Source: Solirubrobacter taibaiensis
Lineage (GTDB): Bacteria > Actinomycetota > Thermoleophilia > Solirubrobacterales > Solirubrobacteraceae
Length of the DNA: 64,000 nucleotides
Direction of reading: 5' to 3'
Assembly (NCBI GenBank): GCA_027587225.1
Contig: JAPDDQ010000003.1
Span: 1 to 64,000, forward strand
Shown in pieces: positions 1-9,288 of this stretch. Under the pieces are notes generated by a model. That model had not been told where the DNA came from. It searched no databases and saw only the letters and a list, made by a program, of their open reading frames with translations. Each line of letters begins with the position of its first letter. Within the stretch, counting starts at the first letter, position 1. A program made the translations under genes and the position numbers.

Positions 1-163
1 CTCGCGCCGCCGCGTCGCGCCTCGCGCCGCCCGCCACCCGCGCCGCGCGCCGTCGCGCCGCGTCACCGCTCCGCGCGGCCTTCCACGCAACGGTGGGGTC
101 CAGCGAGCAAGTCGCGCTCGGCGCGAGTCCTGCGACGTACCCCCCGCGTCTCGTGGCGCGCCG

Positions 164-727
164 CTACGCCGCGGCGCGCAGGGTGCCGCGGGCGCGGTAG
201 GCCAGCTGGCGGATCGCGCCGGCGCTCATGCCGAGGTCGGCCGCGATCGCCTCGTGGCTGTCGCCGGCGAACGCGTGGCGGACGATCACCTGGCGCTGGG
301 AGTCGGGGAGCGCGCCGATGGCGGAGACGAAGGTGTCGAACCATTCGCGGCGGGCGAAGACGTCCTCGGGTTCGTCGTCGCGGCCCAAGAGGTCGTCGGG
401 CACCGGGCCCAGCGCGGCCTGCGGGTCGCGAGCGAGGTTCAGCGACGCGTTGCGGGCGATCCGGTAGAGCCACGGCTTGAGCGCCAGCGGCAACGTCGCG
501 CCGGCGTTCGTGAGGCTCGTGTGCGCGTTGATGAACGTCTGCTGGAGCGCGTCGTCGGCCGCCGCGGCGGAGAGGTAGCGGCGGCAATGGTGCGCGAGCG
601 GTGCGCGGTAGCGATCCACGATGGCGGCGAACGCGCGCTCGTCGCCGGCCCGGGTCAGCGCGACCAGGCGCGCGTCCGAGGCGGCGGCGAGCGAGGCGGG
701 GCTGAGCTGGCGGCGAGCGGTCTGCAT
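164..727 (-). CDS. ECF-type sigma-70 family RNA polymerase sigma factor
   Basis: About 187 residues, the normal ECF length. Region 2 lies at roughly residues 24-75 (DERAFAAIVDRYR, then a DDALQQTFINAH segment typical of -10 recognition helices). Region 4 lies at about 134-182 (LPDSQRQVIV ... HEAIAADLGMSAGAIRQ, a helix-turn-helix). I prefer the ATG at 727, which has GGAAGG about 12 bases upstream; an in-frame GTG at 739 sits directly against that element. No anti-sigma gene is adjacent, so its control is unclear. It is divergent from a second ECF sigma gene. Family assignment is firm; target promoters are unknown. Confidence 0.9.
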   Translation of the reverse strand: MQTARRQLSPASLAAASDARLVALTRAGDERAFAAIVDRYRAPLAHHCRRYLSAAAADDALQQTFINAHTSLTNAGATLPLALKPWLYRIARNASLNLARDPQAALGPVPDDLLGRDDEPEDVFARREWFDTFVSAIGALPDSQRQVIVRHAFAGDSHEAIAADLGMSAGAIRQLAYRARGTLRAAA

Positions 728-926
728 GTCTACGAACACCCTTCCCGCACCCCGGTAGGACCCTCAATGGGACCTTCGTCCCGCCCGTCTTGGGACTGCG
801 GGGAATATCCGGCCCCCAGTGGCGTCAGTCCCCGTAGATAAAGGGGCCAGGCCCCCTTTAGGTCGGGGGGCAACCAGGGGGAGTTCCCCCATATGGGGAT
901 CGGGGCGAAATCGGGAGTCTCGATGC

Positions 927-1421
927 ATGCCCCAGGACCTGAACCCCGAGACGCTCTCGATCCACATGGACTCCCTCCGGCGCGCGGCGCGCGGCATGAC
1001 GCGGTCGCACCACGACGCCGAGGATCTGGTGCAGGACATGCTGGTCAAGGTGCTCGCCCGCCCGCGGCAGATCGGGCCGGCCGGCGAGGCCGCCTACCTG
1101 CATCAGGCGCTCCGCAACACGCACATCTCACGGCTGCGCACGAAGGACCGCCGCCCGCAGCTCGCCCCCTTGGAGCCGGAGGACACGCGGCTCGTCGCGC
1201 CGGCCCATTCCGAGCCGGTCGAGGTGATCCACACGCGCGAGATCCTCGCCCAGATCCACCAGCTCCCCACCGCCCAGCGCGAGGTCATCGCCGCCGTCGA
1301 TGTCGCCGGCCTGGCCTACACCGAGGCCGCCGACGTGCTCCAGATCCCCGTCGGGACCGTGATGAGCCGCCTGCACCGCGGCCGCGCCAAGCTGCAGGCG
1401 GGCTACGCCACCGCCGCGTAG
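927..1421 (+). CDS. ECF-type sigma factor (short form)
   Basis: A 164-residue sigma-70 family protein. Region 2 (about residues 10-75) has HHDAEDLVQDMLVKVLARP, and region 4 (about 105-155) has LPTAQREVIAAVDVAGLAYTEAA followed by the IPVGTVMSRLHRGR recognition helix. The reading frame is open back to 819, but the ATG at 927 is preceded by GGGAG 9 bases upstream and starts at the usual position ahead of region 2, so the upstream 36 codons are probably untranslated. The 3' end overlaps the convergent regulator gene by 19 bases. No anti-sigma partner is seen. Confidence 0.9.
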   Translation: MPQDLNPETLSIHMDSLRRAARGMTRSHHDAEDLVQDMLVKVLARPRQIGPAGEAAYLHQALRNTHISRLRTKDRRPQLAPLEPEDTRLVAPAHSEPVEVIHTREILAQIHQLPTAQREVIAAVDVAGLAYTEAADVLQIPVGTVMSRLHRGRAKLQAGYATAA

Positions 1422-2353
1422 AACGCGCGCCGGTACGCGGTCGGCGTCGTGCGCATGATCGCGGTGAAGTGATGCCGGTACGTGGCCGCGCTCCCGAACC
1501 CCACGCGCGCCGCCACCGTCTCCACGGGCTCGTCGGAGCTCTCCAGCAGCGCCAGTGACGCGCGCACGCGCTGCTCGATCAGCCAGCGTCCCGGCGTGCT
1601 GCCGGTCGCGCGCTGGAAGCGGCGGGTGAACGTGCGAACGCTCATGTACGCCTGCGCGGCCAGCACCGCCAGCTCGAGCGGCTGATCCAGGCGCTCCAGC
1701 GCCCACGCCATCACCCGCGCGATCGGGTCGTCGTCCGGGTGAGCCGCCATCGGCAGGTCGATCAGCTGTGCCTGCCCGCCGTCCCGGTGCGGCGGGATCA
1801 CGAGCCGCCGGGCGACGGCGTTCGCCACCGCCGACCCGTGGTCGCGGCGCACGAGATGCAGGCAGAGGTCGATGCCCGCCGCGCTGCCGGCCGACGTCAG
1901 CACGTCCTCGCCGTCCACGTACAGCACGTCCGCGTTGACCGTCAGCTCCGGGTGCTGTGCCCCGAGCCGCTCCGCGTAGCGCCAGTGCGTGGCCACCTCG
2001 CGCCCCGCCAACCGTCCCGCCGCCGCGAGCAGGAACACGCCGCTGCAGATCGAGACGAGCCGAGCGCGAGACCGCCGCACCGCCTCCAGCACGGTGTCCG
2101 ACGGCTCGCCGTTCCATCCGGGCACGATGATCGTGTCGGCGCTCTCCAAGGCCGAGAGCCCGTGCTCGACGACGACCGCGAACCCGCCCGCGGACGCCGG
2201 CAGCACGCCGGGGTGCTCGGTGCACAGCGTGAGCTCGTACCACCACGGCACGTCGAGCTCCGGCCGGTCCAGCCCGAAGACCTCGACCACGATCCCGAGC
2301 TCGAACGCCGCGACGCGCTCCGGCAGCAGCGCAACTACCCGATGCACAGACAT
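1403..2353 (-). CDS. GlxA/FtrA-family transcriptional regulator (DJ-1/PfpI domain plus AraC helix-turn-helix)
   Basis: About 316 residues. The N-terminal part (about 1-185) is a class I glutamine amidotransferase-like fold with the nucleophile-elbow cysteine in VSICSGVFLLAAAG. The C-terminal part (about 215-310) is an AraC/XylS DNA-binding domain (LAAQAYMSVRTFTRRFQRATG ... VGFGSAATYRHHF). GlxA-family proteins are usually transcription activators. The ATG at 2353 is chosen over the longer open frame to 2404 because the family N-terminus (MSVHRVVALLP) starts there. It is divergent from a rhodanese gene 71 bases away, a common regulator-target arrangement. Confidence 0.92.
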   Translation of the reverse strand: MSVHRVVALLPERVAAFELGIVVEVFGLDRPELDVPWWYELTLCTEHPGVLPASAGGFAVVVEHGLSALESADTIIVPGWNGEPSDTVLEAVRRSRARLVSICSGVFLLAAAGRLAGREVATHWRYAERLGAQHPELTVNADVLYVDGEDVLTSAGSAAGIDLCLHLVRRDHGSAVANAVARRLVIPPHRDGGQAQLIDLPMAAHPDDDPIARVMAWALERLDQPLELAVLAAQAYMSVRTFTRRFQRATGSTPGRWLIEQRVRASLALLESSDEPVETVAARVGFGSAATYRHHFTAIMRTTPTAYRRAFYAAVA

Positions 2354-2363
2354 GGCCAGATCT

Positions 2364-2378
2364 TGACGTATGTCGTCA
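2364..2378. promoter_or_regulatory. Short inverted repeat between GlxA-type regulator and rhodanese
   Basis: TGACG (2364-2368) and CGTCA (2374-2378) form perfect 5-base arms around a 5-base spacer, 10-24 bases upstream of the regulator start in a 71-base divergent promoter region. The position suits an autoregulatory operator for the AraC-type protein. The role is inferred from placement only; arms this short can occur by chance. Confidence 0.35.
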
Positions 2379-2424
2379 TTCAGGTCACTGGTCGATCGTC
2401 GCAAGCTCCGAGACGATCCTCGGC

Positions 2425-2802
2425 ATGAACTACTTCGCGAACCGCCTCGCCCACGAGACCGATGCCGCCGACGTCGCCGAAGCGCTCGACACCGGCGCGT
2501 TCACCGTCATCGATTCCCGCAGTGAGCAGGCCTACGACGACGCCCACATCCCCGGCGCGATCTGCCTCCGGCGCACCGCGCTCGACGATCTTCCGGCCGG
2601 CCCGCTGGTCGTGTACTGCTGGGGCCCGGGCTGCAACGGCGCCGTGAAGGCCTGCGCCCGCCTGTACGAGCACGGCCGCACCGACGTGAAGGAGATGCTC
2701 GGCGGCTTCGAGTACTGGGTGCGCGAAGGCTTCGCCATCGAGGGCGAGGACGCCGCCCGTCACCAACCCGACCTGAGCGGCCTCGTCTGCAGCATTTCCT
2801 GA
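2425..2802 (+). CDS. Rhodanese-like domain protein
   Basis: 125 residues forming one rhodanese domain. The N-terminal CH2A-type motif reads VIDSRSEQAYDDAHIPGA, and the active-site loop is VVYCWGPGCNGA, with Cys at about residue 69 as the likely persulfide carrier. Single-domain rhodaneses transfer sulfane sulfur or act in stress responses; the substrate cannot be read from the sequence. It is divergent from the GlxA-type regulator, which is its likely controller. Confidence 0.9.
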   Translation: MNYFANRLAHETDAADVAEALDTGAFTVIDSRSEQAYDDAHIPGAICLRRTALDDLPAGPLVVYCWGPGCNGAVKACARLYEHGRTDVKEMLGGFEYWVREGFAIEGEDAARHQPDLSGLVCSIS

Positions 2803-2815
2803 GACCATGCCGTGA

Positions 2816-3244
2816 ATGGACGCGGAGCGGGCTCTCCGGCGCTTGCGCGACGCCTACGGCGCCGGCGAGGTGAGCACGGCCACGCTCGAAGTCCGCACCG
2901 CGCTGGCGCTCACCGGCCGGGCCGAGGACGCGGTCTGGGATCTCCCGCGTTGGCGCCTCACGCGCGACCCGGTCCGCGCGCTCGTCCTCGGCGGCAGCGA
3001 GTGGCCGCTCACCGAACGTGGCCGCTGGACGCTCGGTCGCGCCTCGGACTGCGACATCCACCTCGCCGCCGACGACGCCGTCTCGCGCCATCACGCGGAG
3101 ATCGCCGTCCGGGCCGGGATCTGCCTCATCCGCGATCTCGGCTCGGCCAACGGCACGCTGCTCAACGGCCGCTTCATCACCCGCGCGCGTCTGCGTCGCG
3201 GCGACGTGCTCGAGCTCGGCGTGACGGAGATCGACATTCGTTGA
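2816..3244 (+). CDS. DUF1707-like plus FHA domain protein
   Basis: 142 residues. The N-terminal segment (about 1-45: ALRRLRDAYGAGEVSTATLE ... LTGRAEDAVWDLP) matches the short DUF1707 pattern common in actinobacterial membrane proteins. Residues about 55-140 are a forkhead-associated phosphothreonine-binding domain: WTLGRASDCDI, SRHHAEI and LGSANGTLLNG are the expected Arg, Ser-His and Asn-Gly loops. It has no membrane segment, so it is probably a cytoplasmic adaptor read by Ser/Thr kinase signalling. It starts 13 bases after the rhodanese stop and is likely co-transcribed. Confidence 0.88.
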   Translation: MDAERALRRLRDAYGAGEVSTATLEVRTALALTGRAEDAVWDLPRWRLTRDPVRALVLGGSEWPLTERGRWTLGRASDCDIHLAADDAVSRHHAEIAVRAGICLIRDLGSANGTLLNGRFITRARLRRGDVLELGVTEIDIR

Positions 3245-3341
3245 GTCGGTGATCGACAAACGTAAGGTGGATCCGGACCTCCTCGTCCCATAAGGTTCTC
3301 ATTAAGGGTTCATAGAGGGGTCGAGTCGAGGGAGGGGCCGG

Positions 3342-6266
3342 ATGCGGACCAAGAGACGGTCCAAGCAGCAGAGCGCGATCGTGGTCTGCGGTGCGCTGGT
3401 GTTGGCTTGCGCAGTGTTGATGCTCGCGCTCACGCGATCCACGACGGAGACGCCGCCACAGAGCGCCGCGTCCCCGGTCGACCTCCAGCCTCCGCAGAAC
3501 GAGGCCGCCGAGACGGCGCTGTTGGCCACCCAGGCCAGCCCGGACGAGATGATGGACCTCAAGCGCAGCTCGGGCGACGAGATCACGATCGACATGGTCC
3601 GCCGCCAGCAGGCACAGGCCGAGGCCGTGCCGGCCGCGGCGACCGGAATCGCCTGGGAGCAGCTCGGCCCGTACAACATCGGCGGGCGCATGACCGACGT
3701 GGTCGCCGACCGCTTCACCGCCAACACCGTCATGGGCTCGGCCGCGAGCGGCGGCATCTGGAAGAGCTCGGACGGCGGCGTGAACTGGACGTCGATCTGG
3801 CCCGACGCGAACGTGCAGGCCATGGGCGCGATCGCCCAGGCGCCCGACGGCACGCTGTGGGCCGGCACCGGTGAGGCCAACCCGCCCGGCGGCGGCCTCA
3901 CCTACTTCGGCGACGGCATCTACAAGTCGACCGACAAGGGCGCGACCTGGCAGCACATGGGCCTGCCGGACTCCGCGGCGTTCGGGCGCATCGTCGTCGA
4001 TCCGACGAACTCCAACCGCGTGTTCGCGGCCGCGGCGGGCCACATCGCCCGCTCGGTCTCCGATCGCGGCGTCTATCGCTCCGAGGACGCCGGCAAGACG
4101 TGGGAGCGCGTGATCGCGCCGACCACGCCGAGCACCGGCGGCATCGACCTCGAGATCCACCCGACGAACCCGAACATCGTCTACGCCGCGCTGTGGGATC
4201 ACCGGCGCACGAACGGCACGCGCATCTACGGCGGCAGCGGCTCCGGCCTGTTCCGTTCGAAGGACGGCGGCGACACGTGGGAGCGGCTGCAGAACATCGT
4301 CGACCCGCTGCCGGCCTATGACCAGACGCAGACCGGCCTGAAGTCGGACCCGAGCCTCGGCCGCATCGGCATCGCCGTCGCGCCGAGCAACCCGAACCGC
4401 ATCTACGTCGTCGCGGGCGGGCCGACCGGCCCGGACAAGGGCTTCTACTACTCCAATGACGGCGGCGACACGTTGCGCGTCGGCGGTCGCGCCTACGCGG
4501 CCAACGGCGGGTTCCAGTGGTGGTTCGGCAAGATCTGGGTCGACCCGGAGGATCAGAACCACATCTTCAACGCCGACGTGAGCCTCCGTCGCTCCACCGA
4601 CGGCGGGCTCACCTGGGCGGCCGTCGGCAACGGCGGCGGCGGTCGCGTGGGCATCCACGCCGACCAGCAGGCGATGGACTTCGACCCGTTCTCGGTCGAC
4701 GGCAACCCGGACACGCCGGTGCGGGTCTGGCTCGGCAACGACGGCGGCATGTGGAAGTCCGACGCCGATGGCGCCCCGAACACCTGGGACAAGGCGCAGA
4801 ACCAGCCCTGGAACCAGAGCTACCACCTCGCGGTCTCCCCGTTCGACTGGAAGCGCCAGATCATCGGCCTCCAGGACAACGGCTCCAACAAGAGCTGGGT
4901 GCCGACGGAGCCTTCGCCGGCTGATCCGGAGCTGCGCAACTGGAGCGGCGCGGGCGGCGGCGACGGCCACTACAACGCGATCAACCCGCTCGACGACCGC
5001 GAGTACTACACGTGCTCGCAGTCCTCCGGCGGCGGCACGCACAGCTGCGGGCGCCGCGTGGACTCGGCGACGGGCACGCAGACGTTCACCGTCGCGCAGC
5101 TGACGGGCTCGCCGGGCCAGCGCTACACGACCGACGCGCCGATCGTGATCGACCCGAACGTGCCGCCGCGGGCCGAGGACGGCTCGCAGCCGCCGAACGC
5201 CATCTACGTCGGCGGCAACTACATCGGGCGCTCGCTCAACAAGGGCACCGCGTTCACCCGCATCAGCCCGCTGGACGCGACGCCGACGGATCCGACCGAT
5301 CCGACCGACGCGCTCCCGGGACCGATCCCGCAGAGCGAGATCGACATCGGGCTCTACACGAACCTGTACGGCGCGGTCACCACGCTCGCGCCCGCGAAGT
5401 CGACCACGCCGGTTCCCTTCGCGCAGGTGGTCTACGCCGGCACGGACACGGGCCGCGTGTGGAAGACGGCGGACGCGGGCGCGACCTGGACCCGCATGCA
5501 GGGTCTGCCGGAGCGCTGGGTGAACAAGATCATCGTCGACCCCGACGACATCAACCACGTCTACATCGGGTTCTCGGGCTTCCGCCAGGGCGATGACGCC
5601 GCGAACGTCTACGAGTCCAAGGACGGCGGCGCGAGCTGGCAGAACGTCTCGCACAACATGCCCAACGGCCCGGTCGAGATGCTCGAGTACGACCCGAAGG
5701 GCAACGTGCTCTTCGCGGGCACGGACGTCGGCGTCTTCGACCTCAAGGACGGCGACCAGTACTGGTACAAGATCAGCGTCGGCCTGCCCAAGGCGCCGGT
5801 GCTGGACCTCAAGCTGTCCGGCGACGGCAAGCGGCTCATCGTCGCGACGTTCGGGCGCAGCAACTTCGTGCTGCCGCTCTTCACGGACGCGGTCGACGGC
5901 GGCGGCACGGGTGGCGGCGCGGCCGGCACGGTGCCGGCGACGCTGAGCCTGAACGTCGGCACGGCGTCCTTCCCGGCGTTCACCCCGGGCGTGGCGAAGG
6001 AGTACGAGGCCAAGACGACCGCGAACGTGATCAGCACGGCGGGTGACGCGACGTTGAGCGTGTCTGCGCCCGGCCATCTGACCAACGGCGCGTTCTCGCT
6101 GGCCGAGCCGCTGCGGGTGGAGTTCTCCAAGGCGGCGTGGACCGAGCCGGTCTCCAACGCTCCGGTGGACATCACGTTCAAGCAGCTCATCAAGGCGAAC
6201 GACCCGTTGCGCACGGGCACGTACTCCAAGACCCTCACGTTCACGCTTTCCACCACGAACCCGTGA
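3342..6266 (+). CDS. Exported Asp-box (BNR/sialidase-like) beta-propeller protein
   Basis: 974 residues. An N-terminal hydrophobic segment (about 14-31) after KRRSKQQ suggests a signal anchor or signal peptide. At least eight Asp-box motifs of the S-x-D-x-G-x-x-W type are visible, for example GIWKSSDGGVNW, GIYKSTDKGATW, GVYRSEDAGKTW, GLFRSKDGGDTW and NVYESKDGGASW. This predicts a large multi-bladed propeller of the VPS10/glycosidase-like exported group. After a glycine-rich linker (about 850-865) comes a C-terminal beta domain. No catalytic residues could be assigned. A good ribosome site (GGGAGGGG) precedes the ATG. The TGA overlaps the ATG of the next gene, so the two are translationally coupled. 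Confidence 0.85.
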   Translation: MRTKRRSKQQSAIVVCGALVLACAVLMLALTRSTTETPPQSAASPVDLQPPQNEAAETALLATQASPDEMMDLKRSSGDEITIDMVRRQQAQAEAVPAAATGIAWEQLGPYNIGGRMTDVVADRFTANTVMGSAASGGIWKSSDGGVNWTSIWPDANVQAMGAIAQAPDGTLWAGTGEANPPGGGLTYFGDGIYKSTDKGATWQHMGLPDSAAFGRIVVDPTNSNRVFAAAAGHIARSVSDRGVYRSEDAGKTWERVIAPTTPSTGGIDLEIHPTNPNIVYAALWDHRRTNGTRIYGGSGSGLFRSKDGGDTWERLQNIVDPLPAYDQTQTGLKSDPSLGRIGIAVAPSNPNRIYVVAGGPTGPDKGFYYSNDGGDTLRVGGRAYAANGGFQWWFGKIWVDPEDQNHIFNADVSLRRSTDGGLTWAAVGNGGGGRVGIHADQQAMDFDPFSVDGNPDTPVRVWLGNDGGMWKSDADGAPNTWDKAQNQPWNQSYHLAVSPFDWKRQIIGLQDNGSNKSWVPTEPSPADPELRNWSGAGGGDGHYNAINPLDDREYYTCSQSSGGGTHSCGRRVDSATGTQTFTVAQLTGSPGQRYTTDAPIVIDPNVPPRAEDGSQPPNAIYVGGNYIGRSLNKGTAFTRISPLDATPTDPTDPTDALPGPIPQSEIDIGLYTNLYGAVTTLAPAKSTTPVPFAQVVYAGTDTGRVWKTADAGATWTRMQGLPERWVNKIIVDPDDINHVYIGFSGFRQGDDAANVYESKDGGASWQNVSHNMPNGPVEMLEYDPKGNVLFAGTDVGVFDLKDGDQYWYKISVGLPKAPVLDLKLSGDGKRLIVATFGRSNFVLPLFTDAVDGGGTGGGAAGTVPATLSLNVGTASFPAFTPGVAKEYEAKTTANVISTAGDATLSVSAPGHLTNGAFSLAEPLRVEFSKAAWTEPVSNAPVDITFKQLIKANDPLRTGTYSKTLTFTLSTTNP

Positions 6267-7510
6267 TGGAACCCAGGCCCAGGCGCCTTCACGGCGTCTG
6301 GGCCGCCCCATTGCTCGTACTGGCGCTCGTGGGCTGCGGCCGCGCGGGCGCCAGTGCCGATGGGCCGACCGTGCCCGTCGTCGTGAGCGCGCCGGTCTCC
6401 AGCGAGCCGTGGGTGGCCCGCTCGATCGAGGGCGGCGCGCGGCTTGCGGTCGAGGAGATCAACGCGGAGGGTGGGTTCGACCTCGACGGCGGCAAGCGCA
6501 AGGCTGAGCTCGTCGTCCTCGATCACGCGTCCTCGCCGGCGACCGCGCTCGCCAACGCGCGCGAGGCCGTCCGGCGCAAGGCCGCGGTGCTGCTGACCGA
6601 CGGCACGGGTGTGGTCGGAGTCGGCGACATCACCGACCGCGCGGCGCTGCCGACGTTCATCCTGTTCCAGGGCGGGCGGGATCTCGTCGATCCCAAGCGC
6701 CACCCGAGCGTGTTCCGGCTCGCTCCGGCGGACGCGATCATGACCCGCCGGCTCGCGGACTACCTCGCGCCCGCGAACCCGAAGGTGGCGCTGCTCAGCG
6801 ACGACACCGACTACGGCGAGCAGGGCCGTGAGGCGCTGCTCGACGCGTTCGAGGTCGACGAGGTGCAGGTCGTCTCGGACGAAGTGATCGCGCGCACGGC
6901 CCGCGACCTCGCGCCCCGGGTGCTGGAGGCGCGCCGCGCCGGCGCCGACCGGCTCGTGGTGTGGGCCGGCGCGGCGGGTGTGGCCGCGGCCGTCGAGGCC
7001 GTCCATCAGGCGGGCTGGGACGTCCCGGTGCTGGCCGGGCAGACCGCGGAGGACCCGCTTGTCCGTCAGCGCCTGGCCGCGCACCCCGAGTGGATGCGCT
7101 CGCTGAAGTTCGTCTCTTCGCGGATCACGGCCGAGGTGGGCCCGAAGCCGTTCGAGGACTTTCGCCGGCGCTACGAAGCGCTCCTTGGCGTGACCGACGT
7201 CGGCGTGCAGCAGGACGGCCGCGACGTCATCCAGCCGCCGGACTGGGCGATGTACCCCCACGACGCGCTCAAGCTCGTCGCGGAGGCCATCGATCAGGTC
7301 AACGTCCTCGGCCAGCCCGTGCTGGACACGCTGAACGGCGGCGCGAACATCGTCGGCGCCAACGGCGACCAACGCGGTTACAACGCCGAGTACCACGAGG
7401 GCGTCTCACCGACGGACACCTACATCGCGGGCTTCGACGGCTTCGTGTTCGGCCCGGTCAAGGATGACCCGCTGGCCAGCCTGCTGCACCCGGTCGATCA
7501 GTTGCGCTAG
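6266..7510 (+). CDS. ABC transporter substrate-binding lipoprotein (LivK / type I periplasmic-binding family)
   Basis: About 414 residues. The N-terminus has a lipoprotein signal (hydrophobic stretch ending LVLALVGC, lipobox Cys at about residue 22), so the mature protein is membrane-anchored outside the cell. The body matches branched-chain amino acid or amide binding proteins: GGARLAVEEINAEGGF, VLLTDGTGVVGVG and VALLSDDTDYGEQGREAL. No permease or ATPase genes are nearby. The start overlaps the stop of the upstream propeller gene (TGATG), so the two products may work together at the surface. The 3' end overlaps the convergent RTX-like gene by 4 bases. Confidence 0.88.
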   Translation: MEPRPRRLHGVWAAPLLVLALVGCGRAGASADGPTVPVVVSAPVSSEPWVARSIEGGARLAVEEINAEGGFDLDGGKRKAELVVLDHASSPATALANAREAVRRKAAVLLTDGTGVVGVGDITDRAALPTFILFQGGRDLVDPKRHPSVFRLAPADAIMTRRLADYLAPANPKVALLSDDTDYGEQGREALLDAFEVDEVQVVSDEVIARTARDLAPRVLEARRAGADRLVVWAGAAGVAAAVEAVHQAGWDVPVLAGQTAEDPLVRQRLAAHPEWMRSLKFVSSRITAEVGPKPFEDFRRRYEALLGVTDVGVQQDGRDVIQPPDWAMYPHDALKLVAEAIDQVNVLGQPVLDTLNGGANIVGANGDQRGYNAEYHEGVSPTDTYIAGFDGFVFGPVKDDPLASLLHPVDQLR

Positions 7511-8775
7511 TCGAATACCTGCACGCCGATCGTCGAAGGCTGCAGGGCCGAAGCGTCGACGGTGTCCTTGCCCGCGAGCGTGTCGATCGCGAGCGTGTCC
7601 GCCGGCTCCGCGTGGCTGACGTTGACGGTGTGCGCGAGCCCGGTCAGCGTCGCCGTGCCCGCGACGACCACCTTGCCGGTGAGGGTGAGCGCGTCCCGGG
7701 CCGGGGTCGCGTCGACGGTGACGCGATCCGGCTGCCCATCGCCCCCGGCCGTGATCGGCAGCGGGGCGAGGCTGATGTCCACCAGTTGCGCGGGGGTGCG
7801 GCGCAGGTCACCGACGTCGAACGTGTCCGCGCCGCCGCCCGCGACCGCGTCGACCTCCTCGAGGTTCTCGAGCTCCATCACGATCGTGTCGACGCTGCGC
7901 GTGAGCCGCAGGCCGCGGCCGTCGGCCTTGAGCGCGAACGCCTCCGGCGCGTTGGAACCCTCGAAGAAGAGCGAGTCGCGGCTGTCGCCGCCGTCCACGC
8001 TGTCGCTGCCGTCGCCGGGGCGCCAGCTGAAGCGGTCGAAGTCGCCGCCGAGCTTGGCGGTGTCGCGGCCCGGGCCGCCGCGGACGTCGTCGAACCCGTC
8101 GCCGCCGAGCAGCGTGTCCTCGCCCGGCCCACCGAGCAGCGTGTTGTCGCCGGGGCCGCCGGCGAGCGTGAGCGTCATCGCCGCGGTCGAGGCGCTGACG
8201 ATGTCGTCGCCCGCGCCGCCGTCCACCGTCAGGCGGTCGGCGAGCTCCGGCGCGTCGAACGTCACGAACGTCGGCCCGAGCACCCCGAACGCCCCGATCG
8301 AGATCTGATCGTCGTCCTCGGAGCCGGTGATCGTCGCCCGGTCCGCGCCCGCCCCGAGCGCGGCGGCCACCTGGAACGTGTCCGTCGCGGACAGGTCACC
8401 GACCGTGAGCACGTCGGTGCCCGCCGTCCCGGCGATCCGCACGATCCCGACCCCGTCGAGCTCGGCGTCGAGCTTGCCCGTCACGCGCACCCGGTCGCCG
8501 TCCGCGGCCAGCTCGAACCGCGAACCCGGGAACGCCACGGTTCCGACGTCGTTCACGCGGACGAGATCGAACCGCGACCGCGGCACGAGGAACTCGGGGT
8601 CGCCATCGATCCCGAAGTCGATCTCGAGTCGCGCGCCGCGCACCTCCAGGCTCGCCTGTTCCGCGTCCTTGACGACCAGCACCCGGCCGTCGAAAGCAAT
8701 GTCCTGCGCCGCCGCCGACGGGGCGGCGACCGCGAGTGCGCCCAGCGCACCCGCGACGGTTCGGCTCCATTTCAT
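7507..8775 (-). CDS. Exported RTX-like calcium-binding repeat protein
   Basis: About 422 residues starting at the ATG at 8775, where a clear signal peptide begins (MKWSRTVAGALGALAVAAPS, cleavage after about AAAQ). Around residues 225-265 there is a run of GGxGxD-type repeats (LAGGPGDNTLLGGPGEDT, LLGGDGFDDVRGG), the calcium-binding nonapeptides of hemolysin-type proteins. Flanking segments repeat a DTF/DTL beta-helix-like pattern. No catalytic domain is apparent, so it is probably structural or a surface protein. The frame is open to 8937 but lacks a signal peptide from there. Confidence 0.82.
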   Translation of the reverse strand: MKWSRTVAGALGALAVAAPSAAAQDIAFDGRVLVVKDAEQASLEVRGARLEIDFGIDGDPEFLVPRSRFDLVRVNDVGTVAFPGSRFELAADGDRVRVTGKLDAELDGVGIVRIAGTAGTDVLTVGDLSATDTFQVAAALGAGADRATITGSEDDDQISIGAFGVLGPTFVTFDAPELADRLTVDGGAGDDIVSASTAAMTLTLAGGPGDNTLLGGPGEDTLLGGDGFDDVRGGPGRDTAKLGGDFDRFSWRPGDGSDSVDGGDSRDSLFFEGSNAPEAFALKADGRGLRLTRSVDTIVMELENLEEVDAVAGGGADTFDVGDLRRTPAQLVDISLAPLPITAGGDGQPDRVTVDATPARDALTLTGKVVVAGTATLTGLAHTVNVSHAEPADTLAIDTLAGKDTVDASALQPSTIGVQVFD

Positions 8776-8875
8776 GCCCCGCCAGACGGACGGCCGGCCG
8801 CACGCATTCCCGCGCGTGTTGCATGCGCTCCCGCGTTGGAGGAGGATCACGCCAAGCACGAGCCAAAGGACGCAG

Positions 8876-9283
8876 ATGACCGGTAGCGGGAACGATGCGT
8901 ACACCGTCGCGCGCCGCGAGGACGCGCTGGACTTCATGGCGGACTACCCGGGCTATGGCGAGCAGCGCTGGTACACGAGCGCGCTCGGGGCCGAACAGGT
9001 CTCCTTCAGCTGGCGCCGGATGTTGCCGGGCACCGGCGGCCGCGGCAGCTACGGACATCGCCACCCGGGCCAGGAGGAGGTCTACTTCGTGATCTCGGGA
9101 ACGGTCACGTTCAAGATCGACGACGACGTCCTCGAAGCCGGGCCCCAGATGGCGATCCGGATCGGCGGCACCGCCTTCCGCTCCGTCCACAACGACACCG
9201 ACGAGGAGGCCCAGCTGCTCATCTTCTCGCCCCGGCTCGAAGAACCCCCGACCGAGCTCCAAGACGACTTCTGGGGGCCCTGA
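8876..9283 (+). CDS. Cupin domain protein
   Basis: 135 residues forming a single cupin barrel. The first motif is seen as GHRHPGQEEVYFVISG (metal-ligand His-His-Glu pattern) and the second as FRSVHNDTDEEAQLL with the late His. Small cupins of this kind bind metal and act as isomerases, dioxygenases or sugar/effector-binding proteins; nothing here tells which. The ATG at 8876 has GGAC about 6 bases upstream. The next gene begins 5 bases after its stop, so they form a transcription unit. Confidence 0.85.
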   Translation: MTGSGNDAYTVARREDALDFMADYPGYGEQRWYTSALGAEQVSFSWRRMLPGTGGRGSYGHRHPGQEEVYFVISGTVTFKIDDDVLEAGPQMAIRIGGTAFRSVHNDTDEEAQLLIFSPRLEEPPTELQDDFWGP

Positions 9284-9288
9284 GTAGC

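Noticed and set aside
63..767. Long Arg-rich open frame on the minus strand over the first sigma gene
   Set aside because: Its composition (Arg/Pro/Gly-rich) is that of a GC-driven shadow frame, and the overlapping frame encodes a recognisable sigma factor.
3177..6311. 1044-codon minus-strand frame opposite the propeller gene
   Set aside because: Shadow of a GC-rich gene: Arg/Val/Asp-rich without domains, whereas the plus strand has signal peptide and Asp-box repeats.
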